A model generated the notes under the pieces. It made no database searches. It was not told where the DNA came from and worked only from the letters and a program-made list of their open reading frames with translations. From RYN-111 sp963760125 (GTDB lineage: Bacteria; Actinomycetota; Actinomycetes; Mycobacteriales; SCTD01), in assembly GCA_963760125.1 (NCBI GenBank), contig CAVXBV010000006.1, positions 1 to 64,000 on the forward strand: a stretch of DNA of 64,000 nt, given 5' to 3'. Shown here one piece after another: positions 16,851 through 24,056 of this stretch (position 1 is its first letter; the number at the start of each line of letters is the position of its first letter). The position numbers were made by a program, and so were the translations under genes.

Positions 16851-19445
16851 TCAGGCCGTGGCACGACGTCGACGCAGCGCGAGCAGCAGCGGAACGCCGA
16901 GCAGGCCGAGCAGCGGCAGGCCCCCGACCCCGGTGGTCGGCAGCGACCGGCCAGGGGCAGCCACCGGGGTCGTCGCAGGGACCTTCCCCTGCCCCGGGGC
17001 CTGCACCGCCCCGGGAGCACCGTTCGTCAGCTGGACGGTGCTGAGGGTGGCCTTGAGGACGTCGGCCCTGCAGAAGCGGTCAGTGACCCAGCCGGACCGG
17101 GAGTAGAGCTTGGTCTGGTCGACGTAGTGCGCGCTCTTCGGGTTGGTCGACTGGCTGTAGGTGAGGATCGTGCGCGCGTCCGGGCAGCCGCTGCCGGTGA
17201 ACGACACGGCCTGGATGAAGCTCGACCCGTGGGGCAGCTGGCCGACGTACCCCTTCGTGGCGTCCCAGGGAGCGGCGAGGGCGTTGAACACCCCGAGCCC
17301 GCCGGGCCCGCCGTGGTACGGCGTCGCCGTGCCGTCCGGGCGCAGGTCGATCTGGTACTGGCCCAGCGGGGCGTCGAGCGCGATGCCGGCGCCCTTCAAG
17401 TCGGCCACGGCGTCCCCGAAGGCCCGCCAGACCAGGGGGTTCGCGACGTTGAGGCCCCGCGGGGTGTTGACCGGGTCGGCGGCGCTGAACGGTGTCTTCC
17501 AGATCGGGGTCTGCTGCTTGGCGCTCTGGAGGCCCACGGAGACAGCGGTCGCACGCGTCCAGAACCTGCGGAACAGCAGGGCGCCGCGCGCGTCGAGGCT
17601 GTCGCGGCCGTTCCAGGTCGACAGCACCTTGCAGCTGTCGCCGATGCTGACCGGGCCGCTGCTCGAGGGGGCGTTGCCGCCGGGGAACATCCCGCACAGC
17701 TGCAGCAGGTCGGGCTTGACCAGCTCGAAGGAGTGCTGGCGGTCGCTGAACAGCAGGTCCTGCAGGCCCTGGCGGGTGAACGTCCCCTTCGCCAGCTGCT
17801 CGGCCACCATGACCAACCCGGAGCGGGTGCGGGTGGTCCGCTCGCTGCCCTCGTCGCCGATGATCGTCGGGAAGCCCACGAGCGGCTGCTTGGGGTTGCT
17901 CAGCCAGTAGGAGTCGTTGGAGTTGGTGACGTAGTCGCGCCGGATCAGGCTCGGCATCTTGTTGGCCCCGAACGTGCCGGGCTGCACGGAGTCGGGGTCG
18001 CTCCCCCACTCACAGGCTGACCGGGACCCGTCGAGCACCGGCAGGCGCAGCGCCGCGAAGGTCGCCTCCCCCACGGCCGTGGCGCACTGCGTGACCTGGC
18101 TGTTGGTGACGTGTGGCGTCACCGAGATGTCGGCGTACAGCGCCTCGCCCTTGTCGTCCGCCGCGATCGTGTTGACCCACGGGACGCCCTGGTTGCGCTT
18201 GAGGACGTCGAGGACCTCGCGGCTGCTCTGCGCCTGGTTGACCTCGAAGAAGTGGTTGAGGTAGCGGAAGTTCGGCGCGTTCGCGTCGCCCATCGAGAAG
18301 GCCGTCGTCGGCGTCCACGGCAGCGGGATGCCTAGCAGGCTGGTGAAGATCGAGCCGTGCTTGGTCGCCCAGACGGTCCGGCTCAGCGTCGAGCCGTCCT
18401 TGCGGGTGACCTTCACCTCCCGGTGGGTCATCGCGGTCGGGACCCCGTCGTACAGGTAAGTCGTCGGCGACCCCGGAACGAGGGTCTCCTGGAACGGCGT
18501 GAAGCGGTACGACGTCGAGACCGTGTGCGACCAGGCCTGACGCGCGGTGTGGCCGATGAGGACGATCGGGACGCCGAGCAGCGAGCCGCCGGTGACGTCG
18601 AGCTTGCCCGGGATCGTCAGCTGGGCCTGGAAGAACCGCTCCGAGCCGATCCACGGGAAGTGCGGGTTGCCCAGCAGCATCCCGCGGCCGCCTGCGGTGG
18701 CCTCGCTGCCGAGCGCCACGGCGTTGGACCCGATGGCCAGGCCCTTGAACTCGTTCTTGAGCCCCTCGGCGATCGCGGCGCTGTCGACGGTCGGGATGGG
18801 GGCCGAGGGCGTCGGGGGCTGCGCGCCGCCGATGCCGTCGATCGCCACCCCGCTGCTGGCCAGCAGGGCGAGCTGGAAGAAGCGGCGGTAGGCGTCCATC
18901 TCGGTGATCGGGGTGACCCAGGGCTGGCCCGTGCAGTTCGGGTCGGTGAGGCCCTTCGCACCGCCCTGGTCGGCGAGCCAGCGGTTGTAGCCCGCGACGT
19001 ACCCGGTGACGGTCTGCCGGATCTCGGGCTTGGGGGCGCCGATCCCCGTTGCGGCGAGCAGCTTCTCGACGCGCTTGTCGTCGATGATCTGCTGGAAGAA
19101 CACGTCGCTGTTGAGGTTGTTGACGCTCGCGCCGTTGCCCCGGAACACGTAGCCGGCGGTCTCGCCGAAGAACCTGCTGCGCTGCGCGCGCACGGTCGTG
19201 TAGGTGTCGGCGAGCGTGCAGATCGTCTCCTTGGCCAGGGCGTAGCCGTAGCCGTACCCCAGGCCGCCCCAGTCCTTGGCCTCGATGTGGGGGATGCCGT
19301 ACTCCGTGGTGCGGATGGTCGCGTCGTAGCGCGGGCTCGCCGCCTTGGACGGCGGCGTGCTGGTGGCCGCGGCCGACGCCGCGATGCCCGGGACACCGGT
19401 CGCGAGGAGGACAGCAGCGAGCAGCAGGGAGGTACGGCGCTTCAC
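16851..19445 (-). CDS. Penicillin acylase family Ntn-hydrolase, secreted, LPxTG-like C-terminus
   Basis: 864 residues from GTG 19445 (VKRRTSLLLAAVLL signal peptide, cleavage near ASA-A). The alpha-subunit region contains YGIPHIEAKDWGGLGYGYGYALAKE. The beta-subunit nucleophile is the Ser of AIG-SNAVALG near residue 239, followed by GGRGMLLGNPHFPW, as in acylases that hydrolyse penicillin, acyl-homoserine lactones or cyclic lipopeptides. These enzymes self-cleave at G-S. The C-terminus LPTTG, a hydrophobic helix and RRRR form a cell-wall sorting-type signal, so it may be displayed on the surface rather than released; most family members lack this. Substrate is unknown. An upstream in-frame extension exists but lacks signal-peptide character. 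Divergent from the glutathione peroxidase gene. Confidence 0.85.
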   Translation of the reverse strand: MKRRTSLLLAAVLLATGVPGIAASAAATSTPPSKAASPRYDATIRTTEYGIPHIEAKDWGGLGYGYGYALAKETICTLADTYTTVRAQRSRFFGETAGYVFRGNGASVNNLNSDVFFQQIIDDKRVEKLLAATGIGAPKPEIRQTVTGYVAGYNRWLADQGGAKGLTDPNCTGQPWVTPITEMDAYRRFFQLALLASSGVAIDGIGGAQPPTPSAPIPTVDSAAIAEGLKNEFKGLAIGSNAVALGSEATAGGRGMLLGNPHFPWIGSERFFQAQLTIPGKLDVTGGSLLGVPIVLIGHTARQAWSHTVSTSYRFTPFQETLVPGSPTTYLYDGVPTAMTHREVKVTRKDGSTLSRTVWATKHGSIFTSLLGIPLPWTPTTAFSMGDANAPNFRYLNHFFEVNQAQSSREVLDVLKRNQGVPWVNTIAADDKGEALYADISVTPHVTNSQVTQCATAVGEATFAALRLPVLDGSRSACEWGSDPDSVQPGTFGANKMPSLIRRDYVTNSNDSYWLSNPKQPLVGFPTIIGDEGSERTTRTRSGLVMVAEQLAKGTFTRQGLQDLLFSDRQHSFELVKPDLLQLCGMFPGGNAPSSSGPVSIGDSCKVLSTWNGRDSLDARGALLFRRFWTRATAVSVGLQSAKQQTPIWKTPFSAADPVNTPRGLNVANPLVWRAFGDAVADLKGAGIALDAPLGQYQIDLRPDGTATPYHGGPGGLGVFNALAAPWDATKGYVGQLPHGSSFIQAVSFTGSGCPDARTILTYSQSTNPKSAHYVDQTKLYSRSGWVTDRFCRADVLKATLSTVQLTNGAPGAVQAPGQGKVPATTPVAAPGRSLPTTGVGGLPLLGLLGVPLLLALRRRRATA

Positions 19446-19537
19446 GGGGCTCCAGAGGGCGGGGGGGAGGAGGGAGTCGTGTGCTGCTTCGACGGGCCAG
19501 GTGTCAGCACCTGCACTCATAGGACATGATCTGAGGC

Positions 19538-20017
19538 ATGACGCTCTCCGACATTCCCCTGACCCGGCTCGACGGCACCTCCGGCGCACTGCCCGCCGGC
19601 CAGGCCCTGCTCGTGGTGAACGTGGCCTCCAAGTGCGGCCTCACCCCGCAGTACGCGGGGCTCGAGGAGCTGCAGAAGACCTACGCCGACCGCGGCTTCA
19701 GCGTGCTCGGCTTCCCGTGCAACCAGTTCCTCGGGCAGGAGCCGGGCACGAGCGAGGAGATCGCGGAGTTCTGCTCCGCGACGTACGGCGTGAGCTTCCC
19801 GATGTTTGAGAAGGTCGACGTCAACGGGGAGGACCGGCACCCGCTGTTCGCCGAGCTCACGGCTGTGCCGGACGCCGCGGGTGAGGCTGGGGACGTGCAG
19901 TGGAACTTCGAGAAGTGGCTGGTCGCCCCGGACGGGTCGGTGCAGCGCTTCCGCCCGGCCACCGAGCCGCTCGACCCGACCCTCGTGTCGGCGATCGAAG
20001 CGGTCCTGCCCGCCTGA
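19538..20017 (+). CDS. Glutathione peroxidase-family thiol peroxidase
   Basis: 159 residues from ATG 19538. Catalytic residues are visible: Cys33 in NVASKCGLTPQY, the conserved GFPCNQFLGQEPG (61-70, with the tetrad Gln), and WNFEKWLV (Trp and Asn of the tetrad) near 127. It uses cysteine rather than selenocysteine, and bacterial relatives usually take electrons from thioredoxin. It reduces hydrogen peroxide and organic or lipid peroxides in the cytoplasm. Full length for the family. Single gene, divergent from the acylase and convergent with the LysM gene. Confidence 0.92.
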   Translation: MTLSDIPLTRLDGTSGALPAGQALLVVNVASKCGLTPQYAGLEELQKTYADRGFSVLGFPCNQFLGQEPGTSEEIAEFCSATYGVSFPMFEKVDVNGEDRHPLFAELTAVPDAAGEAGDVQWNFEKWLVAPDGSVQRFRPATEPLDPTLVSAIEAVLPA

Positions 20018-20030
20018 CGCCGCAGGACCG

Positions 20031-20354
20031 TCAGGTCAGGTGCGGGATCAGCAGCAGCTGACCGACCTGCACGGTCGCCCCGGACAGCGCGTTGAGCTCG
20101 CGGATCTGCTGGACCAGGCCCCGCGGGTCCTGCCCCGGCGCGACGCGCTGCGCCACGGCCCACAGGCTCTCGCCCTGGTGGACGGTCGTCGACGCGTACG
20201 GCGTCGGCGCGCTGCGGTCGGTGGCGGCCTGCGAGTCGCCGGCCCGCCCGAGGGTGAACGCGGCGCACAGCATGCCCACGAGCGCCGCGAGCAGGAGCAG
20301 GCGACCGCGACGGGTCAGCCGCAGGGATCCGTGGACGGCGGCACTGCTGCTCAT
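20031..20354 (-). CDS. LysM-domain membrane protein beside lexA (YneA/DivS-like position)
   Basis: 107 residues from ATG 20354, which has a good GAGGAG ribosome binding site; the longer open frame upstream would run through the SOS box. One membrane helix (about 20-40, LLLLAALVGMLCAAFTLG) is followed by an extracytoplasmic LysM domain (about 60-105, VHQGESLWAVAQRVAPGQDP...VGQLLLIPHL) that binds peptidoglycan. Divergence from lexA around SOS boxes is the arrangement of SOS-induced cell-division inhibitors (YneA in Bacillus, DivS in Corynebacterium). The same role here is an inference from position and architecture. Confidence 0.8.
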   Translation of the reverse strand: MSSSAAVHGSLRLTRRGRLLLLAALVGMLCAAFTLGRAGDSQAATDRSAPTPYASTTVHQGESLWAVAQRVAPGQDPRGLVQQIRELNALSGATVQVGQLLLIPHLT

Positions 20355-20466
20355 GGGGAACTCCTCGGCATCGGCGTGGACGGGGGTGCGGGGACTGTCA
20401 ATGCCGCTCTGGCTGAGCGGGCCTTCGCTGCTGCGTTCGAGCAGCGACCCGACAGCGGGCCGGTGG

Positions 20467-20482
20467 TCGAACGCGTGTTCTC
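20467..20482. promoter_or_regulatory. LexA (SOS) box 1, LysM-gene side
   Basis: TCGAACGCGTGTTCTC matches the Gram-positive SOS box TCGAAC-N4-GTTCGA in 14 of the 16 positions. It lies 112 bases upstream of the LysM gene start and 144 upstream of the lexA start. Confidence 0.7.
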
Positions 20483-20534
20483 TCGAATGCATGAGCACTT
20501 TCTAACAGGTGGGACCGACAAAATCCACGACACG

Positions 20535-20550
20535 TCGAACAGGTGTTTGG
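20535..20550. promoter_or_regulatory. LexA (SOS) box 2, lexA side
   Basis: TCGAACAGGTGTTTGG, a second SOS box with a slightly weaker right half, lies 75 bases upstream of the lexA start. Two boxes between divergent genes suggest each promoter has its own operator. Confidence 0.7.
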
Positions 20551-20625
20551 AATTGTGCGGTCGTCGGCGTTAGGTTCTCGAAGGACGTCACCGCCGGAGA
20601 GCGGCGACCCGCGAGAGGAGTGACC

Positions 20626-21573
20626 GTGGCACGAGGCACCGACAGTTCGGCCGACAAGGGCGCAGGCAGGGCCCCCGCGAAGGCCCCCGCGAAGGCCCCC
20701 GCGAAGGCCCCCGCGAAGGGGAAGGCCAACGCCGCCGACCGGCCCCCCAAGGACGGGAAGGCCCCGTGGAACGAGCCCGGCAAGCCCGGTCCCCGGATCG
20801 GCGTCGCGCGCGCCCCGAAGGCCCCCCCGACCGAGGAGGAGCTCGCGGCGGGCCTGCGGTCCCGGCCGGGTCGCAAGGCCGGCGTGCCGCCGCGGACCAC
20901 GCAGATCCACAACCTGCCCGACGGACCGGCCGACGACGACGGCCTGACGGTCCGTCAGCGCAAGGTGCTGGAGTTCATCCGCGAGTCGGTCGAGCAGCGG
21001 GGCTTCCCGCCCACCATCCGCGAGATCGGCGACGCCGTGGGCCTGGCCAGCACGAGCAGCGTCTCCTACCAGCTCATCTCCCTGCAGAAGCGCGGCTACC
21101 TGCGCCGCGACGCCACCAAGCCGCGCGCCGTCGACGTCCGCCTCCCCAGCGAGATGCCGGACGCCCTCGAGGACGGCGCGCAGCACTCCACGCACCCGAC
21201 CCCGGCGTACGTCCCGGTGCTGGGTCGCATCGCCGCCGGCGGGCCGATCCTCGCCGAGCAGGCCGTCGAGGAGATCTTCCCCCTCCCCCGCGAGCTGGTC
21301 GGGGAGGGCACGCTGTTCCTGCTCAAGGTCGTAGGCGAGTCCATGGTCGACGCCGCCATCGCCGACGGCGACTGGGTCGTCGTGCGCCAGCAACCGACCG
21401 CCAACAACGGCGACATCGTCGCGGCGATGATCGACGGCGAGGCCACGGTCAAGACGTTCAAGAAGCGCGAGGGGCACGTCTGGCTCATGCCGCACAACCC
21501 CGCGTTCTCGCCGATCAACGGCGACGAGGCGACCATCCTGGGTCGCGTGGTGACCGTCCTGCGCAAGCTCTGA
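20626..21573 (+). CDS. lexA: LexA SOS repressor with long N-terminal extension
   Basis: 315 residues from GTG 20626 (GAGAGG ribosome binding site 7 bases ahead; GTG 20620 would overlap it). The first ~100 residues are a Lys/Ala/Pro-rich extension with four APAK-type units. The winged-helix DNA-binding domain (LTVRQRKVLEFIRESVEQRG, TIREIGDAVGLASTSSVSYQL) follows at about 108-165. The autocleavage site Ala-Gly is in GRIAAGGPI, the catalytic Ser in VGESMVDAAI, and the Lys in EATVKTFKK. It represses DNA-damage genes until RecA* triggers cleavage. Typical actinobacterial LexA is 230-260 residues, so the extension is notable. Likely autoregulated by the SOS boxes upstream. Confidence 0.95.
   Translation: MARGTDSSADKGAGRAPAKAPAKAPAKAPAKGKANAADRPPKDGKAPWNEPGKPGPRIGVARAPKAPPTEEELAAGLRSRPGRKAGVPPRTTQIHNLPDGPADDDGLTVRQRKVLEFIRESVEQRGFPPTIREIGDAVGLASTSSVSYQLISLQKRGYLRRDATKPRAVDVRLPSEMPDALEDGAQHSTHPTPAYVPVLGRIAAGGPILAEQAVEEIFPLPRELVGEGTLFLLKVVGESMVDAAIADGDWVVVRQQPTANNGDIVAAMIDGEATVKTFKKREGHVWLMPHNPAFSPINGDEATILGRVVTVLRKL
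20671..20718 (+). repeat. Four tandem 12-bp units inside lexA
   Basis: GCCCCCGCGAAG is repeated exactly four times and encodes the APAK units of the LexA extension. Exact DNA repetition implies recent slippage expansion. Confidence 0.95.
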
Positions 21574-21627
21574 GGACGTCGTCCGAAGTTTTTTGCACCG
21601 AGGCGTAACTCTGGGTGCGGAACCGTC

Positions 21628-21670
21628 GATGACAGGGGTGGTTCGCCGCGTGGCGGACCACCCCGTCATC
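21628..21670 (+). other. Very strong stem-loop between lexA and the ECF module
   Basis: About 19 base pairs with one bulged A and a GCGT loop: GATGAC(A)GGGGTGGTTCGCC pairs with GGCGGACCACCCCGTCATC. It lies 54 bases after the lexA stop and 26 bases before the next start. A short T6 run (about 21589-21594) precedes rather than follows it. It could terminate lexA or form a structured leader of the next gene. Confidence 0.7.
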
Positions 21671-21696
21671 GGGGACACCTCTGGAGGACGACGCTC

Positions 21697-22476
21697 GTGC
21701 TCAGTGCCCTTCTCGCCCAGCTGACCGGCAAGTTGGCTGCCGCCAGCACGGCCGGCAAGATCACCTTCGTGGCCGGCGCAGCCGCCCTCTCGCTCGGCGC
21801 CGCCAGCGCCGCTGTCGCGATCCCGGTGGCCCTGTCCGGCCCCAGCTCGGACGTGGTGGTCACCGAGACGGCCACCAGCCCCGAGCCCGAGGTCTCGGAG
21901 ACCTCTGAGACCTCCGTGACGCCCGAGGTCCTGACGCCCGTCGCCGCTCCGGAGAGCGCCGACGACAGCGATGCCGCCCCGGCCGCCAAGGCCAAGACCT
22001 GCCCGGTGCACGCGCCCAAGGCCGCGAAGACCGAGAAGGACGCCGACGAGTCCGACGCTGACGACGTCAACGAGAGCGACGAGGCCAACCAGGACGACGC
22101 CGACGACGTCAACGAGGCCGACGAGGCCGACGAGGCCAAGACCGAGCCCAACGACGACGCCGACGACGCCGACAAGGCGGCCGACAAGGCGGGGGCCGCG
22201 CGCGAGCCCCGCGGCGACGCGAACGGCGACGGGCACACCGACTGCGGTCGCCACCTCGGCCAGAGCCCCGAGAAGGCCGCGGCGAGGGCGGCAAAGAAGG
22301 CCGCTCACGACGAGCGCAAGGCCGATCAGAAGGCAGCCCGCGACGAGCGCAAGGCCGACCACCAGGCCGATCACGACGAGCGCCAGGACGCCAAGAAGAA
22401 GGCGCAGTCGGACCGCAAGGCCCAGAAGTCGTCCGACTCTGAGGTTCAGAACGACGACGCGGACTCCGACGACTGA
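21697..22476 (+). CDS. Hypothetical membrane-anchored acidic low-complexity protein
   Basis: 259 residues from GTG 21697 (GGAGGACG ribosome binding site). One membrane helix or signal anchor (about 22-47, ITFVAGAAALSLGAASAAVAIPVAL) is followed by a Ser/Thr/Glu region. An Asp/Glu/Ala-rich segment (about 120-165, repeated DADDVNE units) comes next, then a short DANGDGHTDCG stretch resembling a calcium-type DxDxDG loop, and finally a highly charged coil (about 195-245, DERKADQKAARDERKADH). Only two cysteines. I recognise no family. It directly precedes the ECF sigma gene with a three-base gap, suggesting it belongs to that regulatory module. Confidence 0.6.
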   Translation: MLSALLAQLTGKLAAASTAGKITFVAGAAALSLGAASAAVAIPVALSGPSSDVVVTETATSPEPEVSETSETSVTPEVLTPVAAPESADDSDAAPAAKAKTCPVHAPKAAKTEKDADESDADDVNESDEANQDDADDVNEADEADEAKTEPNDDADDADKAADKAGAAREPRGDANGDGHTDCGRHLGQSPEKAAARAAKKAAHDERKADQKAARDERKADHQADHDERQDAKKKAQSDRKAQKSSDSEVQNDDADSDD

Positions 22477-22566
22477 CAGATGACCCCGCACGACGCATGC
22501 CGCTCGGCACCTTCCGGTGTCGGGCGGCATGATCGCGTTCGGGCCACGCCACGCCAGGCCGTGCGG

Positions 22567-23127
22567 GTGAGCGACCCGACGCTCGACGACGTGCTCCCCG
22601 CCGCCCAGCTCGGGCAGGCCTGGGCGCTGCGCGTGGTGTACGACACGCTCGCGCCGGCGGTCCTCGGCTACCTGCGCACGCGGGGAGCCAGCGAGCCCGA
22701 GGACCTCACCAGCGAGGTGTTCCTCACGGTCTTCCCGAAGCTGAACACCCTCACCGGTGGGGCAGCGGGCCTGCGCACCTTCACGTTCTCCGTGGCGCAC
22801 GCTCGCCTGGTCGACGACCTCCGGCGCCGCAGCCGGCGCGAGCCGATGGCGCCGTACAGCCCGGAGAGCGACCCGCGCCGCACGCCCTCGTCGGAGGACG
22901 AAGCGCTCGCCGGCCAGCAGCACGAGCGCGTCTCCCGGCTGCTGGCCACGCTGCCGCGCGACCAGAGCGACGTGCTGGCGATGCGGATCCTCGGCGAGCT
23001 CACGGTCGAGCAGGTGGCGGCTGCCCTCGGCCGCTCCGAGGGCGCGGTCAAGCAGCTGCAGCGACGCGGGCTGGTCGCCCTGCGCGCCACGCTCAGCACC
23101 GGGGACGCGAGCGGCGTAACCCTGTGA
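22567..23127 (+). CDS. ECF-type RNA polymerase sigma factor
   Basis: About 186 residues from GTG 22567. Region 2 is VVYDTLAPAVLGYLRTRG...EDLTSEVFLTVFPKL...LRTFTFSVAHARLVDDLRRRSRRE; region 4 is LLATLPRDQSDVLAMRILGELTVEQVAAALGRSEGAVKQLQRRGL, with a clear helix-turn-helix. No region 3, as expected for ECF. An in-frame ATG at 22480 would add 29 residues, but that stretch lacks coding bias; neither start has a convincing ribosome binding site. It overlaps the next gene by four bases (GTGA), so it is translationally coupled to a putative anti-sigma factor. Target promoters are unknown. Confidence 0.85.
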   Translation: MSDPTLDDVLPAAQLGQAWALRVVYDTLAPAVLGYLRTRGASEPEDLTSEVFLTVFPKLNTLTGGAAGLRTFTFSVAHARLVDDLRRRSRREPMAPYSPESDPRRTPSSEDEALAGQQHERVSRLLATLPRDQSDVLAMRILGELTVEQVAAALGRSEGAVKQLQRRGLVALRATLSTGDASGVTL

Positions 23128-24047
23128 CCTCCTGGAACGATGACCCACACGTGACCCTCCGCCGCACCCCCCGCCGCAACGCCGACGCGCTGGACGACCA
23201 GACCATCGAGGCGCTGCTCGCGGGCCGGCCTGTCCTCGGGCAGGAAGGCGTGGCGGAGATCGTCCAGGCCCTGCGGACGTCGGTGCCCACGCAGGCCCCC
23301 GCCCCCTCGGACGCCCTGGCGGTCATGCTCGCGGACGGTGTGACGACGTCCCCGCCGGCTCTCGCCGCGTCCACGAACTGGATCCGGTCCGCGACCGCGA
23401 GCCGCGCGACGAGCTGGAGCCGTTCCACCACCTGGACCCGCTCGACCACGTGGACCCGCCGCGTCGTGCAGGTGGCCGGTGTCGGCACGGGGCTGCTCGC
23501 CCTGACCGTGGGGGCTGCCGCCGCCGATCAGCTCCCGGACGCGGTGCAGGAGCGGGTGGCCAACGTCGTCCAGCAGGTCACGAGCGTCGAGCTCCCCCGC
23601 CCCACGCGCCCGCTCCCGACGCCGGTGCAGATCTCCCCCGTCGCGCCTGGCGTGCGACCGCTCGAGGTCCCGGCCGGTCCGCGCGCGACGCCGGACCACC
23701 CCGTGCCCGGCGACCGCGGCAGGTCCGAGCAGGCCCCCGGCCAGCAGGGCCGGGACGCCGAGGGCAAGAAAACGGACGACACGAAGACCGACGACAAGAA
23801 GTCGGTGGACAAGAAGTCGGTGGAGCAGAAGTCGGTGGAGCAGAAGTCGCACGAGCAGCGCGGCGAGCACACGACAGCGCCGAGCCCAGATCGAGGTCAG
23901 GAACGGCCGAGCGACGGGCCGAAGGACACGCGCGCCGACGAGGGCGCGAAGAAGAGCAACAGCGAGGAGAGCCGGTCCCGGCCCTCGGTGGCCCCCGCGC
24001 CGGACGACGACCTGACCGGCAGGCTCAGGGGCCAGGGCGCGTCCTGA
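23124..24047 (+). CDS. Putative anti-sigma factor, single-pass membrane protein
   Basis: 307 residues from GTG 23124. The cytoplasmic N-terminus (about 1-110) includes DDQTIEALLAGRPVLGQEGVAEIVQALR, similar in style to the sigma-binding helices of short actinobacterial anti-sigmas. Tandem STTWTR units come just before one membrane helix (about 118-134, VAGVGTGLLALTVGAAAA). The outer half is Pro-rich, then Lys/Gln-rich with repeated KKSVDKKSVEQKSVEQKS. No zinc HxxxCxxC motif is seen, so it is not a classical ZAS protein. The role is inferred from the four-base overlap with the sigma gene and the topology. Confidence 0.6.
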   Translation: MTSWNDDPHVTLRRTPRRNADALDDQTIEALLAGRPVLGQEGVAEIVQALRTSVPTQAPAPSDALAVMLADGVTTSPPALAASTNWIRSATASRATSWSRSTTWTRSTTWTRRVVQVAGVGTGLLALTVGAAAADQLPDAVQERVANVVQQVTSVELPRPTRPLPTPVQISPVAPGVRPLEVPAGPRATPDHPVPGDRGRSEQAPGQQGRDAEGKKTDDTKTDDKKSVDKKSVEQKSVEQKSHEQRGEHTTAPSPDRGQERPSDGPKDTRADEGAKKSNSEESRSRPSVAPAPDDDLTGRLRGQGAS

Positions 24048-24056
24048 TCCGCGCGG

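Noticed and set aside
21619..21660. ECF-type promoter (GGAAC near 21619) before the sigma module
   Set aside because: No CGTC/CGTT-like -10 at 16-17 base spacing; the following bases are taken up by the stem-loop.
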